NCBI GenBank assembly: GCA_964424805.1
Contig: CAYRKH010000001.1
Coordinates: forward strand, 1-64,000
Direction: 5' to 3'
Source of the DNA: IDS-8 sp964424805
Lineage (GTDB): Bacteria; Pseudomonadota; Gammaproteobacteria; Steroidobacterales; Woeseiaceae
Length of the DNA stretch: 64,000 bases
Shown: positions 36,187-45,630 of the stretch, piece by piece
How the letters are laid out: each line of letters begins with the position of its first letter
How positions within the stretch are numbered: the stretch's first letter is position 1
Notes under the pieces: generated by a model
Told to the model about the DNA's origin: nothing
What the model saw: the letters and a program-made list of their open reading frames with translations, nothing else
Database searches by the model: none
Made by a program: the position numbers and the translations under genes

Positions 36187-37227
36187 ATGAACGCGGCCAT
36201 TGCGCCCACCCCGGCGGCACTCGAGCTGCCGCAGCCTTATCTCCTGTTCCTCGGGGACGCCCCCGCGGCGATCAACGCCAAGACGGCATTCGGCCTGCGC
36301 GACTGGGCGCGGGAGCGCTGCGTCGGGGAGTTCGGCTGCGACGGCCTGGAGATCACGACGGGACTGCCGTACCTGCGCCCGGCGGAGGCCCGCGCGCGTG
36401 GCGCCCGCGCTCTCGTGATCGGGGTTGCGAACGCGGGTGGGAGGGTCCTGGAGAGCTGGATACCCGGCATCGTCGAGGCGCTGGAGGCGGGGCTGGACGT
36501 CGTGAGCGGCATGCATGCGCGGCTCGAGCGCCTGCCCCCGCTGGCGGCGGCGGCCGCGCGCGCCGGCCGCCGCCTGATCGACGTGCGCGTGCCGCCCGCC
36601 GGGATTCCGGTCGCGACGGGCCGCAAGCGCCGCGGCAAGCGCCTGCTGACGGTCGGCACCGACTGTGCGCTCGGCAAGAAATACACGGCGCTGGCGCTGG
36701 CCCGTGCCTTTCGCGCGCGCGGCCTGGCGGCGGATTTCCGGGCCACCGGGCAGACCGGGATCCTCATTGCCGGAGGCGGCATCGCCATCGACGCGGTGGT
36801 GAGCGACTTCGCCGCCGGCGCGGCGGAGCTGCTGAGCCCCGACGCGGCGCCGGATCACTGGGACGTGATCGAAGGGCAGGGGGCGCTCACGCACCCGGCC
36901 TATGCGCCCGTGTCGCTCGCGCTGCTGCACGGCAGCCAGCCGGACGTCGTGGTTGCCTGCCACGAGGCGGGCCGCCGGACCGTCCTGGGCCTTCCGGCGT
37001 TCCCGGTGCCGACGCTCGAAGAGACGATAGCGCTGGCGCTCGAGCTCGGCCGGCGCACCAACCCGGCGATCCGCTGCGCCGGCGCGGCGCTCAACACGTC
37101 GAGTATGGCCGCCGCGGCCGCGGCGGAGCTGCTGGCGGCGGAAAGCGCCCGTCTCGGCCTGCCGTGCGCGGACCCGGTGCGGGCCGGGGCCGCGTTCGAC
37201 CGGCTGGTCGAGGCCTGCCTGGCGTAG
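36187..37227 (+). CDS. DUF1611 family protein (DgcN-like P-loop enzyme)
   Basis: 346 residues. The N-terminal domain (about 1-140) is followed by a P-loop-like segment VGTDCALGKKYTALALARAF (about 156-175) and GQTGILIAGGGIAIDAVVSDF, then VIEGQGALTHPAYAPVSLAL; these are DUF1611 hallmarks. One characterised member, DgcN, is a D-glutamate N-acetyltransferase, usually next to the epimerase DgcA. No dgcA is here, so substrate is open. It starts 71 nt after the DASS transporter stop on the same strand and may be co-transcribed. Confidence 0.8.
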   Translation: MNAAIAPTPAALELPQPYLLFLGDAPAAINAKTAFGLRDWARERCVGEFGCDGLEITTGLPYLRPAEARARGARALVIGVANAGGRVLESWIPGIVEALEAGLDVVSGMHARLERLPPLAAAAARAGRRLIDVRVPPAGIPVATGRKRRGKRLLTVGTDCALGKKYTALALARAFRARGLAADFRATGQTGILIAGGGIAIDAVVSDFAAGAAELLSPDAAPDHWDVIEGQGALTHPAYAPVSLALLHGSQPDVVVACHEAGRRTVLGLPAFPVPTLEETIALALELGRRTNPAIRCAGAALNTSSMAAAAAAELLAAESARLGLPCADPVRAGAAFDRLVEACLA

Positions 37228-37229
37228 CA

Positions 37230-37251
37230 GACGGCCCCGGGCAAGGCCGTC
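37230..37251 (+). terminator. Hairpin after the DUF1611 gene
   Basis: GACGGCC (37230-37236) pairs with GGCCGTC (37245-37251) across an 8-nt loop, 3 nt after the stop codon. No U-tract is visible. Confidence 0.4.
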
Positions 37252-37456
37252 AGCCCGGCTGGACTATCCCCGGCCGCGGCGGCGTTTCGCTCGCTCGCGC
37301 GCTGCGCTAACATGCGCATCCCCGTACGCCAGTGCCGCTGTCTGTGGCGCCGAGTACGGTTGCTTCCTGCAGATTCAGCATGGGCGGAGCCACAACGGCC
37401 GACGTTTGCCTCACGGCGGGCGCCGGCGCCCGCGCCCCCCAAAACAGGTACTTGCA

Positions 37457-38578
37457 ATGAAAAAGCGCATGACGATCGCGGTCGTTCTCCTGGTGCTCGT
37501 GTTTGGCGGCATCTTTGGCTGGACCGCCGTGCGCAACTATTTCATGGGCCAGTACTTCGCGAACTTCGAGCCCCCGCCCGCGACGGTCTCGACCGCGCAG
37601 GCGGAGCGCCAGCGCTGGCAGCCGCGCATCGAAGCGGTCGGGCAGCTCTCCGCGGTGCGCGGCGTCGACGTCAGCAACGAGGTGGCGGGCACGGTCAACG
37701 ACATTGCCTTTTTCTCTGGTGACACGGTCGAGCAGGGCGCGCTGCTGGTGCAGCTCGACGACTCGATCGAGCAGGCCGAGCTGCCCGGACTGGTCGCGCA
37801 GCTCGATCTCGCGCGCATGGACGTCGAGCGGATGCGCGAGCTGATCGACCGCGAGCTCACCTCCGCCGAGGAGCTCGACCAGGCGAAAAGCCAGCTGCAG
37901 CAGACGGAATCCGCGGTCGCGGCGCTGGAGGCCCGCATTGCCAAGAAGGCGGTGCGGGCGCCGTTCGCCGGTACGCTCGGCATCCGCAAGGTGGACCTCG
38001 GCGAATACCTGCCGGCCGGCACGCCGATCGTGACCCTGCAGTCGCTGGACCGGCTGCACGTCGATTTCACGTTGCCCGAGGAGTTCGTCGTCGACGTCGC
38101 CGCGGGGCAGCGGGTGAACGTCAGCGTGTCGGCGTACCCCGGAGAGACGTTTGCCGGCGAGGTCGAGGCCGTGTCCGTCGCGATCGACCCGACCTCCCAC
38201 AATTTCGCGGTACAGGCGGTGATCGACAATCCGCAAGGCCGCCTGCGGCCCGGTATGTTTGCCGACGTTGCGGTGCAGGCCGGCGTGCGGGAGACCGTGG
38301 TCGCCGTGCCGAAGACCGCCATCAGCTATTCGCTGCACGGCGACGCGGTGTACGTGGTGGAGAAGTCCGAGGCTTCCGAAAACGGGCAGACCGCGCTGGT
38401 CGCGGAGCAGCGCTTTGTGCGCCTCGGGACGTCCAACGGGGAGATGGTCGCGGTGCTGCAGGGCCTCGAACCCGGTGACGAGGTCGTCACCGCGGGAACG
38501 CAGAAGCTGCGCGACGGAATGCCGGTCAGCATCAACAACGACGTTGCGCTGGTGACCGACAACAAGGCGGCCAGGTGA
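37457..38578 (+). CDS. RND efflux periplasmic adaptor (membrane fusion protein)
   Basis: 373 residues from the ATG at 37457. An N-terminal membrane anchor (MKKRMTIAVVLLVLVFGGIF) precedes a lipoyl/hairpin region (DSIEQAELPGLVAQLDLARM, QTESAVAALEARIAKKAVRAPFAG) and beta-barrel and membrane-proximal domains (LHVDFTLPEEFVVDV, VAVPKTAISYSLHGD). The coiled-coil hairpin is short. The signal is not a lipobox, so it is anchored by the helix. It links the inner-membrane pump encoded next (GTGA 4-nt overlap) to an outer-membrane channel not encoded here. Confidence 0.92.
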   Translation: MKKRMTIAVVLLVLVFGGIFGWTAVRNYFMGQYFANFEPPPATVSTAQAERQRWQPRIEAVGQLSAVRGVDVSNEVAGTVNDIAFFSGDTVEQGALLVQLDDSIEQAELPGLVAQLDLARMDVERMRELIDRELTSAEELDQAKSQLQQTESAVAALEARIAKKAVRAPFAGTLGIRKVDLGEYLPAGTPIVTLQSLDRLHVDFTLPEEFVVDVAAGQRVNVSVSAYPGETFAGEVEAVSVAIDPTSHNFAVQAVIDNPQGRLRPGMFADVAVQAGVRETVVAVPKTAISYSLHGDAVYVVEKSEASENGQTALVAEQRFVRLGTSNGEMVAVLQGLEPGDEVVTAGTQKLRDGMPVSINNDVALVTDNKAAR

Positions 38579-41500
38579 ACTTTACCGGCATCTTCATCCG
38601 CCGGCCGGTGCTGGCGACGGTCGTCAGCCTCCTGATCCTGCTGATGGGCCTGAGGGCCTGGCAGGAACTCGAGCTCCGCCAGTTCCCGGAGATCGAGCAG
38701 ACGGAGATCATCGTCACGACGTTCTACCCCGGCGCGGACGCCGACCTGATCCAGGGATTCATTACCTCCCCGATCCAGCGTGCCGTGGCTTCGGTCGAGG
38801 GGGTTGATTACATCACCTCCGAAAGCCGGCAGAGCTACAGCACGATCACCGTGAACCTGGAGCTCAACTACGACCGTTACCAGGCCTTCACGGAAGTGCA
38901 GGCCAAGGTGGCCGAGGTACGGAACGAATTGCCGCCCTCGGCCGAGGCCCCCGTGATCCAGATGGGCGAGACCATGGGCGCCGCGCTCATGTACATCGGC
39001 TTCTACAGCGAAGGGGCGATGAGCGATGAGCAGATCACGGATTACCTGATCCGCGTGGTGCAGCCGCAGCTTCAGACGCTGGAGGGCGTGGCCAGCGCCG
39101 AGGTGCTCGGCGCGCGTACATTCGCCATGCGCATCTGGCTGAACCCGGTGAGGATGGCAGCGCACGACGTGACCGCGCTCGACGTGGCGGACGCGCTGCA
39201 GGCGAACAACTACCTCGCCGCCGTCGGCGAAACCAAGGGGCAGCTCGTTTCCGTGAACATCTCCGCGGCGACCGACCTGCACGCGGCAGAGGGATTCGGC
39301 GACATCGTCCTGCGCGCGGACGACGGCAGCCTGGTCAGGATCAGGGACGTGGCCGACATCGAGCTCGGCGCCGAGTCCTACGATTCATCGGTGCTCTTCA
39401 CCGGGCAGCGCGCCGTGTACATCGGCATCAGTCCGGTACCCGGCGCGAATCCGCTGGACGCCGCCGAGCTGGTGCACGAGCAGATGGCCCAGGTTACCGC
39501 CGGCCTGCCGGCGGGGCTCGAGGGCCAGGTCGTCTACGACGGTACCGAGTACATCGAAAGCTCGGTCGACGAGGTGATCGAGACGGTGGTCGAGGCGGGG
39601 CTCATCGTTGTCGTCGTCATCTTCCTGTTCCTGGGCTCGCTGCGCGCCGTCGTCATTCCCGTGGTCACGATCCCGCTGTCGCTGATCGGCGCGATGTTCG
39701 TGATGCTGATGCTCGGCTATTCCATCAACGTGCTCACCCTGCTCGCGATGGTGCTCGCGATCGGCCTGGTAGTCGACGATGCCATCGTCGTGGTCGAGAA
39801 CATCCATCGGCACATCGAGGAGGGTTTGAGCCCTTTCGATGCCGCGCTGCAGGGCGCGCGCGAGATCGCCGGGCCCGTGATCGCGATGTCGCTGACGCTG
39901 GCGGCGGTGTACGCACCGATCGGCTTTCTCGGTGGCCTCACCGGCAACCTGTTCCAGGAGTTCGCGTTCACCCTGGCGGCGTCCGTGCTCATCTCGGGGA
40001 TCATCGCGCTCACGCTGTCGCCGATGATGTGCTCGAAGCTGCTGCGGCCGATCGAGGAGGAGGGCAGGCTCGCGCAGCGGCTGGACGATGTGTTCGAGCG
40101 GCTGAAGAGCGGATACCAGCGCCGGCTGCACGGCGCGCTGGAGACGCGCCCCGTCGTGCTGGTGGTCGCCGCGGTGGTGCTCGTGAGCTGCTTTTTCCTG
40201 TATGCCCGATCCCCGCAGGAGCTCGCGCCCATGGAGGACCAGGGCTTCGTGTTCGTCAACGCGACCGGTCCGCAGAATGCGACCCACGACTACATGGAGG
40301 TCTACGCGCAGGAGATCGACGCCGCCATGAAGAGCATTCCCGAGATGGAAGCGTACTTCATGATCAACGGCATGGGGACGGTGAACAACCTCATCGCCGG
40401 CATGATCCTCGAGCCCTGGGACCAGCGGGAGCGGTCGCAGATCGAGATCCAGCCGATCGTGCAGGAAAAGCTGTCCCAAATCGCCGGCATTGAAGCGGTG
40501 GCGATCAACTTTCCCTCGCTGCCCGGCTCGTCGGGATTGCCCGTGCAGTTCGTGATCAACTCGACGGAATCCTACGCCGAGCTTTACGGCTATACGCAGG
40601 AGCTGCTGGAGGCGGCACAGGAGAGCGGACTGTTTATTTTCGTCGACACGAACCTCACGTTCGACCAGCCGCAGCTCGAGGTCCAGGTAAACCGCAACAA
40701 GGCGGCGGAGCTCGGCATCGACATGACCGACATCGGGCGTTCGCTGTCGACGCTGCTCGGCGGCGGCTTCGTGAACCGCTTCAACCTGCAGGGGCGCGCC
40801 TACGAGGTCATCCCGCAGGTCGCGGACCGGTTCCGGCGCGACGGCAGCCAGCTCAACCAGTACTACATCCGCGCCGGGGACGGGCAGATGGTGCCGCTGT
40901 CGACGGTCGTCAGGCTGGCGCACGACGTGCAGCCTAACCGGCTGACCCAGTTCCAGCAGCTCAACTCCGCGAACATCCAGGGGGTGATGCTGCCGAACGT
41001 GACGCTGGGCGACGCGCTCGAGTTCCTGGAAGCCAGGGCGGCGGAGATCCTGCCGCCCGGCTACAAGGTGAACTACGCCGGGGAATCGCGCCAGTTCGTG
41101 GAGGAAGGCAGTGCGCTCGTCCTTACGTTCCTGTTTGCGCTGGTCGTGATCTATCTCGTGCTCGCGGCGCAGTTCGAGAGCTTCCGCGATCCCTTCATCA
41201 TCCTGATCGCGGTGCCGATGTCGATTTGCGGCGCGCTGGTGCCGCTGGCGCTCGGGTTCGCCACCGTCAACATCTTCACGCAGATCGGGCTGGTCACGCT
41301 GATCGGCCTGATCTCCAAGCACGGCATCCTGATGGTCGAGTTCGCCAACAAGCTGCAGCTGGAGCAGGGCCTCGACCGGCGCGCCGCCATCGAGGAAGCG
41401 GCCGCCATCCGGCTGCGCCCCATCCTCATGACCACGGCCGCGATCGTCCTCGGCGTCCTCCCGCTGGTTCTCGCCACCGGCGCCGGCGCCGAAAGCCGCT

Positions 41501-41616
41501 TCTCCATCGGCCTCGTCGTCGCCACCGGAATGGCGATCGGCACCGCCTTCACCCTGTTCGTGGTCCCCGCCATCTACACCCTGCTGGCCCGGGGTAGGAC
41601 CTCCCTGGCGACCTGA
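38575..41616 (+). CDS. RND family multidrug efflux permease
   Basis: 1013 residues from the GTG at 38575, overlapping the adaptor stop. Architecture is AcrB-like: TM1 (FIRRPVLATVVSLLILLMGL), first porter domain (PGADADLIQGFITSPIQRAV), TM2-6 with GLVVDDAIVVVENIHRHIEE (proton-relay Asp pair), a second large periplasmic loop (PMEDQGFVFVNATGPQNATH), and TM8-12 with LVTLIGLISKHGILMVEFAN. It exports small molecules using proton flux. Substrate and partner outer-membrane factor are unknown. Confidence 0.95.
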   Translation: MNFTGIFIRRPVLATVVSLLILLMGLRAWQELELRQFPEIEQTEIIVTTFYPGADADLIQGFITSPIQRAVASVEGVDYITSESRQSYSTITVNLELNYDRYQAFTEVQAKVAEVRNELPPSAEAPVIQMGETMGAALMYIGFYSEGAMSDEQITDYLIRVVQPQLQTLEGVASAEVLGARTFAMRIWLNPVRMAAHDVTALDVADALQANNYLAAVGETKGQLVSVNISAATDLHAAEGFGDIVLRADDGSLVRIRDVADIELGAESYDSSVLFTGQRAVYIGISPVPGANPLDAAELVHEQMAQVTAGLPAGLEGQVVYDGTEYIESSVDEVIETVVEAGLIVVVVIFLFLGSLRAVVIPVVTIPLSLIGAMFVMLMLGYSINVLTLLAMVLAIGLVVDDAIVVVENIHRHIEEGLSPFDAALQGAREIAGPVIAMSLTLAAVYAPIGFLGGLTGNLFQEFAFTLAASVLISGIIALTLSPMMCSKLLRPIEEEGRLAQRLDDVFERLKSGYQRRLHGALETRPVVLVVAAVVLVSCFFLYARSPQELAPMEDQGFVFVNATGPQNATHDYMEVYAQEIDAAMKSIPEMEAYFMINGMGTVNNLIAGMILEPWDQRERSQIEIQPIVQEKLSQIAGIEAVAINFPSLPGSSGLPVQFVINSTESYAELYGYTQELLEAAQESGLFIFVDTNLTFDQPQLEVQVNRNKAAELGIDMTDIGRSLSTLLGGGFVNRFNLQGRAYEVIPQVADRFRRDGSQLNQYYIRAGDGQMVPLSTVVRLAHDVQPNRLTQFQQLNSANIQGVMLPNVTLGDALEFLEARAAEILPPGYKVNYAGESRQFVEEGSALVLTFLFALVVIYLVLAAQFESFRDPFIILIAVPMSICGALVPLALGFATVNIFTQIGLVTLIGLISKHGILMVEFANKLQLEQGLDRRAAIEEAAAIRLRPILMTTAAIVLGVLPLVLATGAGAESRFSIGLVVATGMAIGTAFTLFVVPAIYTLLARGRTSLAT

Positions 41617-41643
41617 TGAAAAACGAGAACGGTCGGGAATACG

Positions 41644-43815
41644 TCAGGTCGGTCCGACCCCCACCAGGCCGCGCTCGATCAGGAGGGGGGTGACGCTCGG
41701 GTCGCGGCCGGTGAACTCGCGGTACAGGGCGGCGGGGTCGTCGGTGTTGCCGCGGGAGAGGACCATGTCGCGGAAGCGCTGGCCGTTTTCGCGGGTCAGG
41801 CCGCCGTGGTCGACGAACCAGTACCACGCGTCGTGGTCCAGCACTTCGCTCCAGAGGTAGGAGTAATAGCCGGCGGCATAGCCGCCGTCGAAGATATGGG
41901 AGAAGTAGGTGTTGCGGTAGCGCGGCGGCACCGCGTCGAGGTCGACGTTGTAGCGCGCGAGCGCCGCGTTTTCGAACTCCTCGACGTTCGGCGCCGGGGC
42001 ATCCGACGGCAGCGTGTGCCAGGCCATGTCGAGGAGCGCGGCGGCGAGGTACTCGGTCGTGTCGTAGCCCTGGTTGAACGTGCTGCTCTTCTGGATCTTG
42101 TCGACGAGTAACGGCGGCATCGGCTCACCCGTCTCGAAGTGTTTCGCATAGTTCGCGAGCACCGCGGGCTCGAGCGCCCAATGCTCGTTGAACTGCGACG
42201 GAAACTCGACGAAATCCCGCGGCACGCTGGTGCCGGAGAGACTCGGGTACTTCACGTCGGAGAACATGCCGTGCAGGGCGTGGCCGAACTCGTGGAACAT
42301 CGTTTCGACGTTGTCCCAGGTGAGCAGCGCCGGCTGGCCCGGCGCCGGCTTGGTGTAGTTCGCGACGTTGTAGATGACGGGCTTCGTGCCCAAAAGCCTG
42401 GACTGTGACACGAACGCACTCATCCAGGCGCCGCCGGACTTGTTGTCGCGTTTGAAATAATCGGCGTAGAACAACGCGAGCGGCGAGCCGTCGGCATCGA
42501 AGACCTCGAACACCCGGACGTCCGGATGGTAGACGGGCAGGTCGTCACGTTCTTCGAAGGTGAGCCCGTAAAGCCGGTTGGCCGCGTAAAAAACGCCGTC
42601 CTTCAGCACCCGGTCCAGCTCGAAGTAGGGCTTGATCTGCGACTCGTCGAGATCGTACTCGGCGCGGCGCACCTTCTCCGCGTAGTAGCCCCAGTCGGAA
42701 GCGGTGAGCTCGAACTCCTCCCCCTCCGCATCGATGATCTCCTGCATGCGCGCAGCCTCCGCGCGCGCTTTCGCCGTGGCCGCCGGTACGATATCGGTCA
42801 TGAGCTCGATCGCGGCCCGGGGCGTTTTCGCCATGCGTTCGACCAGCACGTAGTCCGCGTAGGTCGGGAAGCCGAGCAGCCGCGCCTGGTTCGCGCGTAT
42901 CCCGACGAGCCGCTGGATCAGCTCGCGCGTGTCGTTGGCGCCACCCCGGTCCGTGCGATGCTCGGATGCCGCGAGCAGCCTGGCGCGCAGTTCGCGATTT
43001 GCGAGCGAGTCCAGTGCCGGCTGCTGCGTCGTGTTCTGCAGCACGAGAAGCCACTTGCCGTCGAGTCCGCGCGCTTTTGCCGCCTGCTTCGCGGCGGCTA
43101 TCTCGCTCTCACTCATGCCTTCGAGATGCGAGACATCGTCGACCACCACCGCGGCGGCTTTGGTGCCCTCGAGCAGGCGGTTCTGGAATTCGGTCGTGAG
43201 CTTCGATTCCTCCTGGTTGAGCGCCATCAACGTTTCCTTGTCGGCCGCGGAGAGCTCCGCGCCGGAGCGGACAAAGTCCGTGTGCAGCTCTTCGAGCAGC
43301 CGCCGCTCTTCCGGAGCGAGGTCCAGCTCATCCCGCTGCCGGTAAAGCGTATCGACCCGCTGGAACAGCGCGCCGTCCAGGTAGATTGCATCGCGGTGCG
43401 CCGCAAGCTTCGGCGCCATGGTTTTCTGCACCTGCTGCAGCGTATCGTTGGTATTCGCCTGGACCACGGCGGAGAAGACCCGCATCGTCCTGCTCAGGAG
43501 CGCCCCGCTGCTTTCCAGCGCCTCCACGGTATTGGCGAACGAAGGCGGCTCGTCGCTGCCGGCGATCGCGGCCACTTCCTCCATTTGCGCGCGCATCCCT
43601 GCCTCGATTGCAGGCTGGAAATGCTCGTCCTCGATGAGGTCGAACGGCGGCGCGTGATACGGCAGCGGGCTCACCGTAAAAAACGGGTTCTCGCCGGAGC
43701 CCGTGGCAGCGGCGTCGGTGCTGGCGGGATCGCTCGCGACCGGGTCGGCGGCGGGTTCCGAGCAGCCGGCAAGGCCGAGGACGGCAAGGAGCAGGCAGAG
43801 GCGCAGGAATGGCAT
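41644..43815 (-). CDS. dcp: M3 family peptidyl-dipeptidase, lipoprotein
   Basis: 723 residues. Signal peptide MPFLRLCLLLAVLGLAGC has the lipobox Cys at 18. The zinc site HEFGH is at residues 508-512 (MFHEFGHALHGMFSD) with the third ligand Glu in SGTSVPRDFVEFPSQFNEHW. FKRDNKSGGAWMSAFVSQS and the C-terminal YAAGYYSYLWSEVLDHDAW match Dcp. It removes dipeptides from peptide C-termini; anchoring in the envelope suggests use of external peptides. It converges on the RND gene across 27 nt. Confidence 0.93.
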   Translation of the reverse strand: MPFLRLCLLLAVLGLAGCSEPAADPVASDPASTDAAATGSGENPFFTVSPLPYHAPPFDLIEDEHFQPAIEAGMRAQMEEVAAIAGSDEPPSFANTVEALESSGALLSRTMRVFSAVVQANTNDTLQQVQKTMAPKLAAHRDAIYLDGALFQRVDTLYRQRDELDLAPEERRLLEELHTDFVRSGAELSAADKETLMALNQEESKLTTEFQNRLLEGTKAAAVVVDDVSHLEGMSESEIAAAKQAAKARGLDGKWLLVLQNTTQQPALDSLANRELRARLLAASEHRTDRGGANDTRELIQRLVGIRANQARLLGFPTYADYVLVERMAKTPRAAIELMTDIVPAATAKARAEAARMQEIIDAEGEEFELTASDWGYYAEKVRRAEYDLDESQIKPYFELDRVLKDGVFYAANRLYGLTFEERDDLPVYHPDVRVFEVFDADGSPLALFYADYFKRDNKSGGAWMSAFVSQSRLLGTKPVIYNVANYTKPAPGQPALLTWDNVETMFHEFGHALHGMFSDVKYPSLSGTSVPRDFVEFPSQFNEHWALEPAVLANYAKHFETGEPMPPLLVDKIQKSSTFNQGYDTTEYLAAALLDMAWHTLPSDAPAPNVEEFENAALARYNVDLDAVPPRYRNTYFSHIFDGGYAAGYYSYLWSEVLDHDAWYWFVDHGGLTRENGQRFRDMVLSRGNTDDPAALYREFTGRDPSVTPLLIERGLVGVGPT

Positions 43816-44039
43816 TGCGTGGGTTCCTTAATCTTGTCGTGACGAGTTGCGGGAAGCAGCGGGCGCGGCCTACAGCTCGACGGACGCTGCGCGGCGCCCA
43901 GTGTAACGCAGACGGGCACCGCCGCGAGCCGGCGGGGCAGCGGTTACCGGCAGGGAATCCGCGGCAAGTCCGAAGCCGCACACGCCACCGGCAGCCGCCG
44001 GGAAAGGGCGGCCGGCGGGAGCGGCGCCGGCAGCAACCG

Positions 44040-45227
44040 CTAGGTCCGGGCCGACGTTTCGGCGTAAGGCACGGCGTAGCGCTTCGGGCATTCGATGATA
44101 CCGTCGAACACGCGCAGCGTGCGGCGGGCGCACTCCTGCCAGCTCAGGTCCTGCGCGCGCCTCAGGCCGCGCTCGCGCATGGCTTCGCGCAGGCGTTCGC
44201 TGGCCGCTACTTCGAGCATCGCCTCGGCCATGTCGCCCTCGTCGAGGGGGTTCACCAGCCGGGCCGCACCTCCGGAAACCTCCGGGCCCGCGCAGGTATT
44301 GGGGACGATCGCCGGGCAGCCGCTGGCGAGCGCCTCGAGAATGGTGATGCCGAAGCTCTCGCACAAGGTGGCGATGACGACGCACTGCGCCGCCTGGTAG
44401 GCGAGGTGCACGCGGTCGTTGGGCACGAAGCCCGTGAAGTGCACGTGCCGGAGATCGTTATCGGTGAAGCCGTGCTGGCGCAGGAAAGCTTCGATGCCCC
44501 GCCCGATGATGACCAGTGGCAGCGTGCCGCCGCGTTCGCGATAGGCGAGCCATGCGCGGACCAGGCGCGGCGTGTTCGCGCCGGGATAGCTGCGCATGCG
44601 ACGGTCCGCGCCGTGGTGCACGCGCGCGAGGTTCAGGATGTACTGGTCGGGAAGGCCGTGGGCCTGCCGAAAGTCCGCCAGGGCCACTCGGTCGCGGGGT
44701 GCGTGGAAGTTCGGGCCGACCCCGGCGCCGCTGACGACCATGTTGGACACGTCTATCCGTGTGTAGCGGGCAAGATCGTCGATCGTGGCACGGGAGATTG
44801 CCAGCATGCGTGCCGCCTTGCGGCTGTAGAGCGGCAGCATCAGGCGTATGTACAGGTTGTCCCACCACGGGTAGTTGCCCGGATTGACGTACCAGTCCGA
44901 CCCCTGCTGGACGAATACGCACGGACGGCGCGTCACGAACGGGACGGAAAATTTCGGATTGAAGATCAGGTCCACCCGGTACTTGCGGGCCGCCCTGGGC
45001 ACCAGCACCTGGTCCCAGTAGAGCTTGTAACGCGACGGCAGCACGCACGTATCCACGTTGCCGAAGTTCTTGAACAGTTCGCGGGATTTCTCCGACTGCA
45101 GGAATAGCACGTAGCGACTCGACGTGTCCTGTAGCAGGAGCTCGTGCAGGAGGCGCTTTGCATAAACGCCCAGGCCATCGTCCTGGTCCAGCGTGCGTCC
45201 CATGACGCCGATCGTTCGATGATGCAT
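44040..45227 (-). CDS. GT4-type glycosyltransferase
   Basis: 395 residues from the ATG at 45227 (MHHRTIGVMGRTLDQDDGLG); an ATG at 45329, 38 nt after the predicted sigma-54 start, would add 34 residues. The fold is GT-B: N-terminal DGLGVYAKRLLHEL; C-terminal VSGAGVGPNF, ILNLARVHHG, and the donor-binding region ATLCESFGITILEALASGCPAIV with Glu pair E-x7-E. It transfers a sugar from a nucleotide donor to a surface glycan or lipid carrier. It is divergent from a PaaK-like gene; both have sigma-54-like promoters. No polysaccharide gene cluster surrounds it. Confidence 0.87.
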   Translation of the reverse strand: MHHRTIGVMGRTLDQDDGLGVYAKRLLHELLLQDTSSRYVLFLQSEKSRELFKNFGNVDTCVLPSRYKLYWDQVLVPRAARKYRVDLIFNPKFSVPFVTRRPCVFVQQGSDWYVNPGNYPWWDNLYIRLMLPLYSRKAARMLAISRATIDDLARYTRIDVSNMVVSGAGVGPNFHAPRDRVALADFRQAHGLPDQYILNLARVHHGADRRMRSYPGANTPRLVRAWLAYRERGGTLPLVIIGRGIEAFLRQHGFTDNDLRHVHFTGFVPNDRVHLAYQAAQCVVIATLCESFGITILEALASGCPAIVPNTCAGPEVSGGAARLVNPLDEGDMAEAMLEVAASERLREAMRERGLRRAQDLSWQECARRTLRVFDGIIECPKRYAVPYAETSART

Positions 45228-45376
45228 ATTCACTTCCGGGTTGCCTCCTCGTGCGCAATGCGCAACGAGCCGCGGCACCGGAACGCGGTTTTCGGGGTTG
45301 TCGAATGCAGTGTCGGCAGGCTCGTTCATGGTTTCGTTGTAGTGCGCTTGCGGTCGCGCCCGCGCCCAGGACAGCC

Positions 45377-45392
45377 CATGCAAATTTGGTAC
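45377..45392 (-). promoter_or_regulatory. Sigma-54-like promoter of the glycosyltransferase gene
   Basis: On the minus strand CGGTACCAAATTTGCA has GG and GC 10 nt apart and TTGCA. The base before GG is C rather than T. It is nearly identical to the element at 28260-28275. Confidence 0.5.
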
Positions 45393-45554
45393 CGGCCCGG
45401 GTAAACGTCGGGCGCCGGAGAAAACAGCCAAAGGCGAACCGTTATGTCAAGTGACGATGTAACGATTACAAGTCGCAGGCGCAATTTACGAACGCGCGCC
45501 GGCAAACAAGGAAAAAAAGACACGAAAATTTGCGCCGCCGCGCGCGCGGTCGCG

Positions 45555-45570
45555 TGGCACACGGTTTGCA
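45555..45570 (+). promoter_or_regulatory. Sigma-54 promoter (-24/-12) of the PaaK-like gene
   Basis: TGGCACACGGTTTGCA matches the consensus except one base; GG (45556-57) and GC (45568-69) are 10 nt apart. The predicted start near 45581 lies 50 nt before the ATG. Confidence 0.78.
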
Positions 45571-45630
45571 TGATCCGCTCCAGGCGTCCGGCGCGGCGCG
45601 CCCTTGTCCAACAATCGCATAGAGAGAGGG

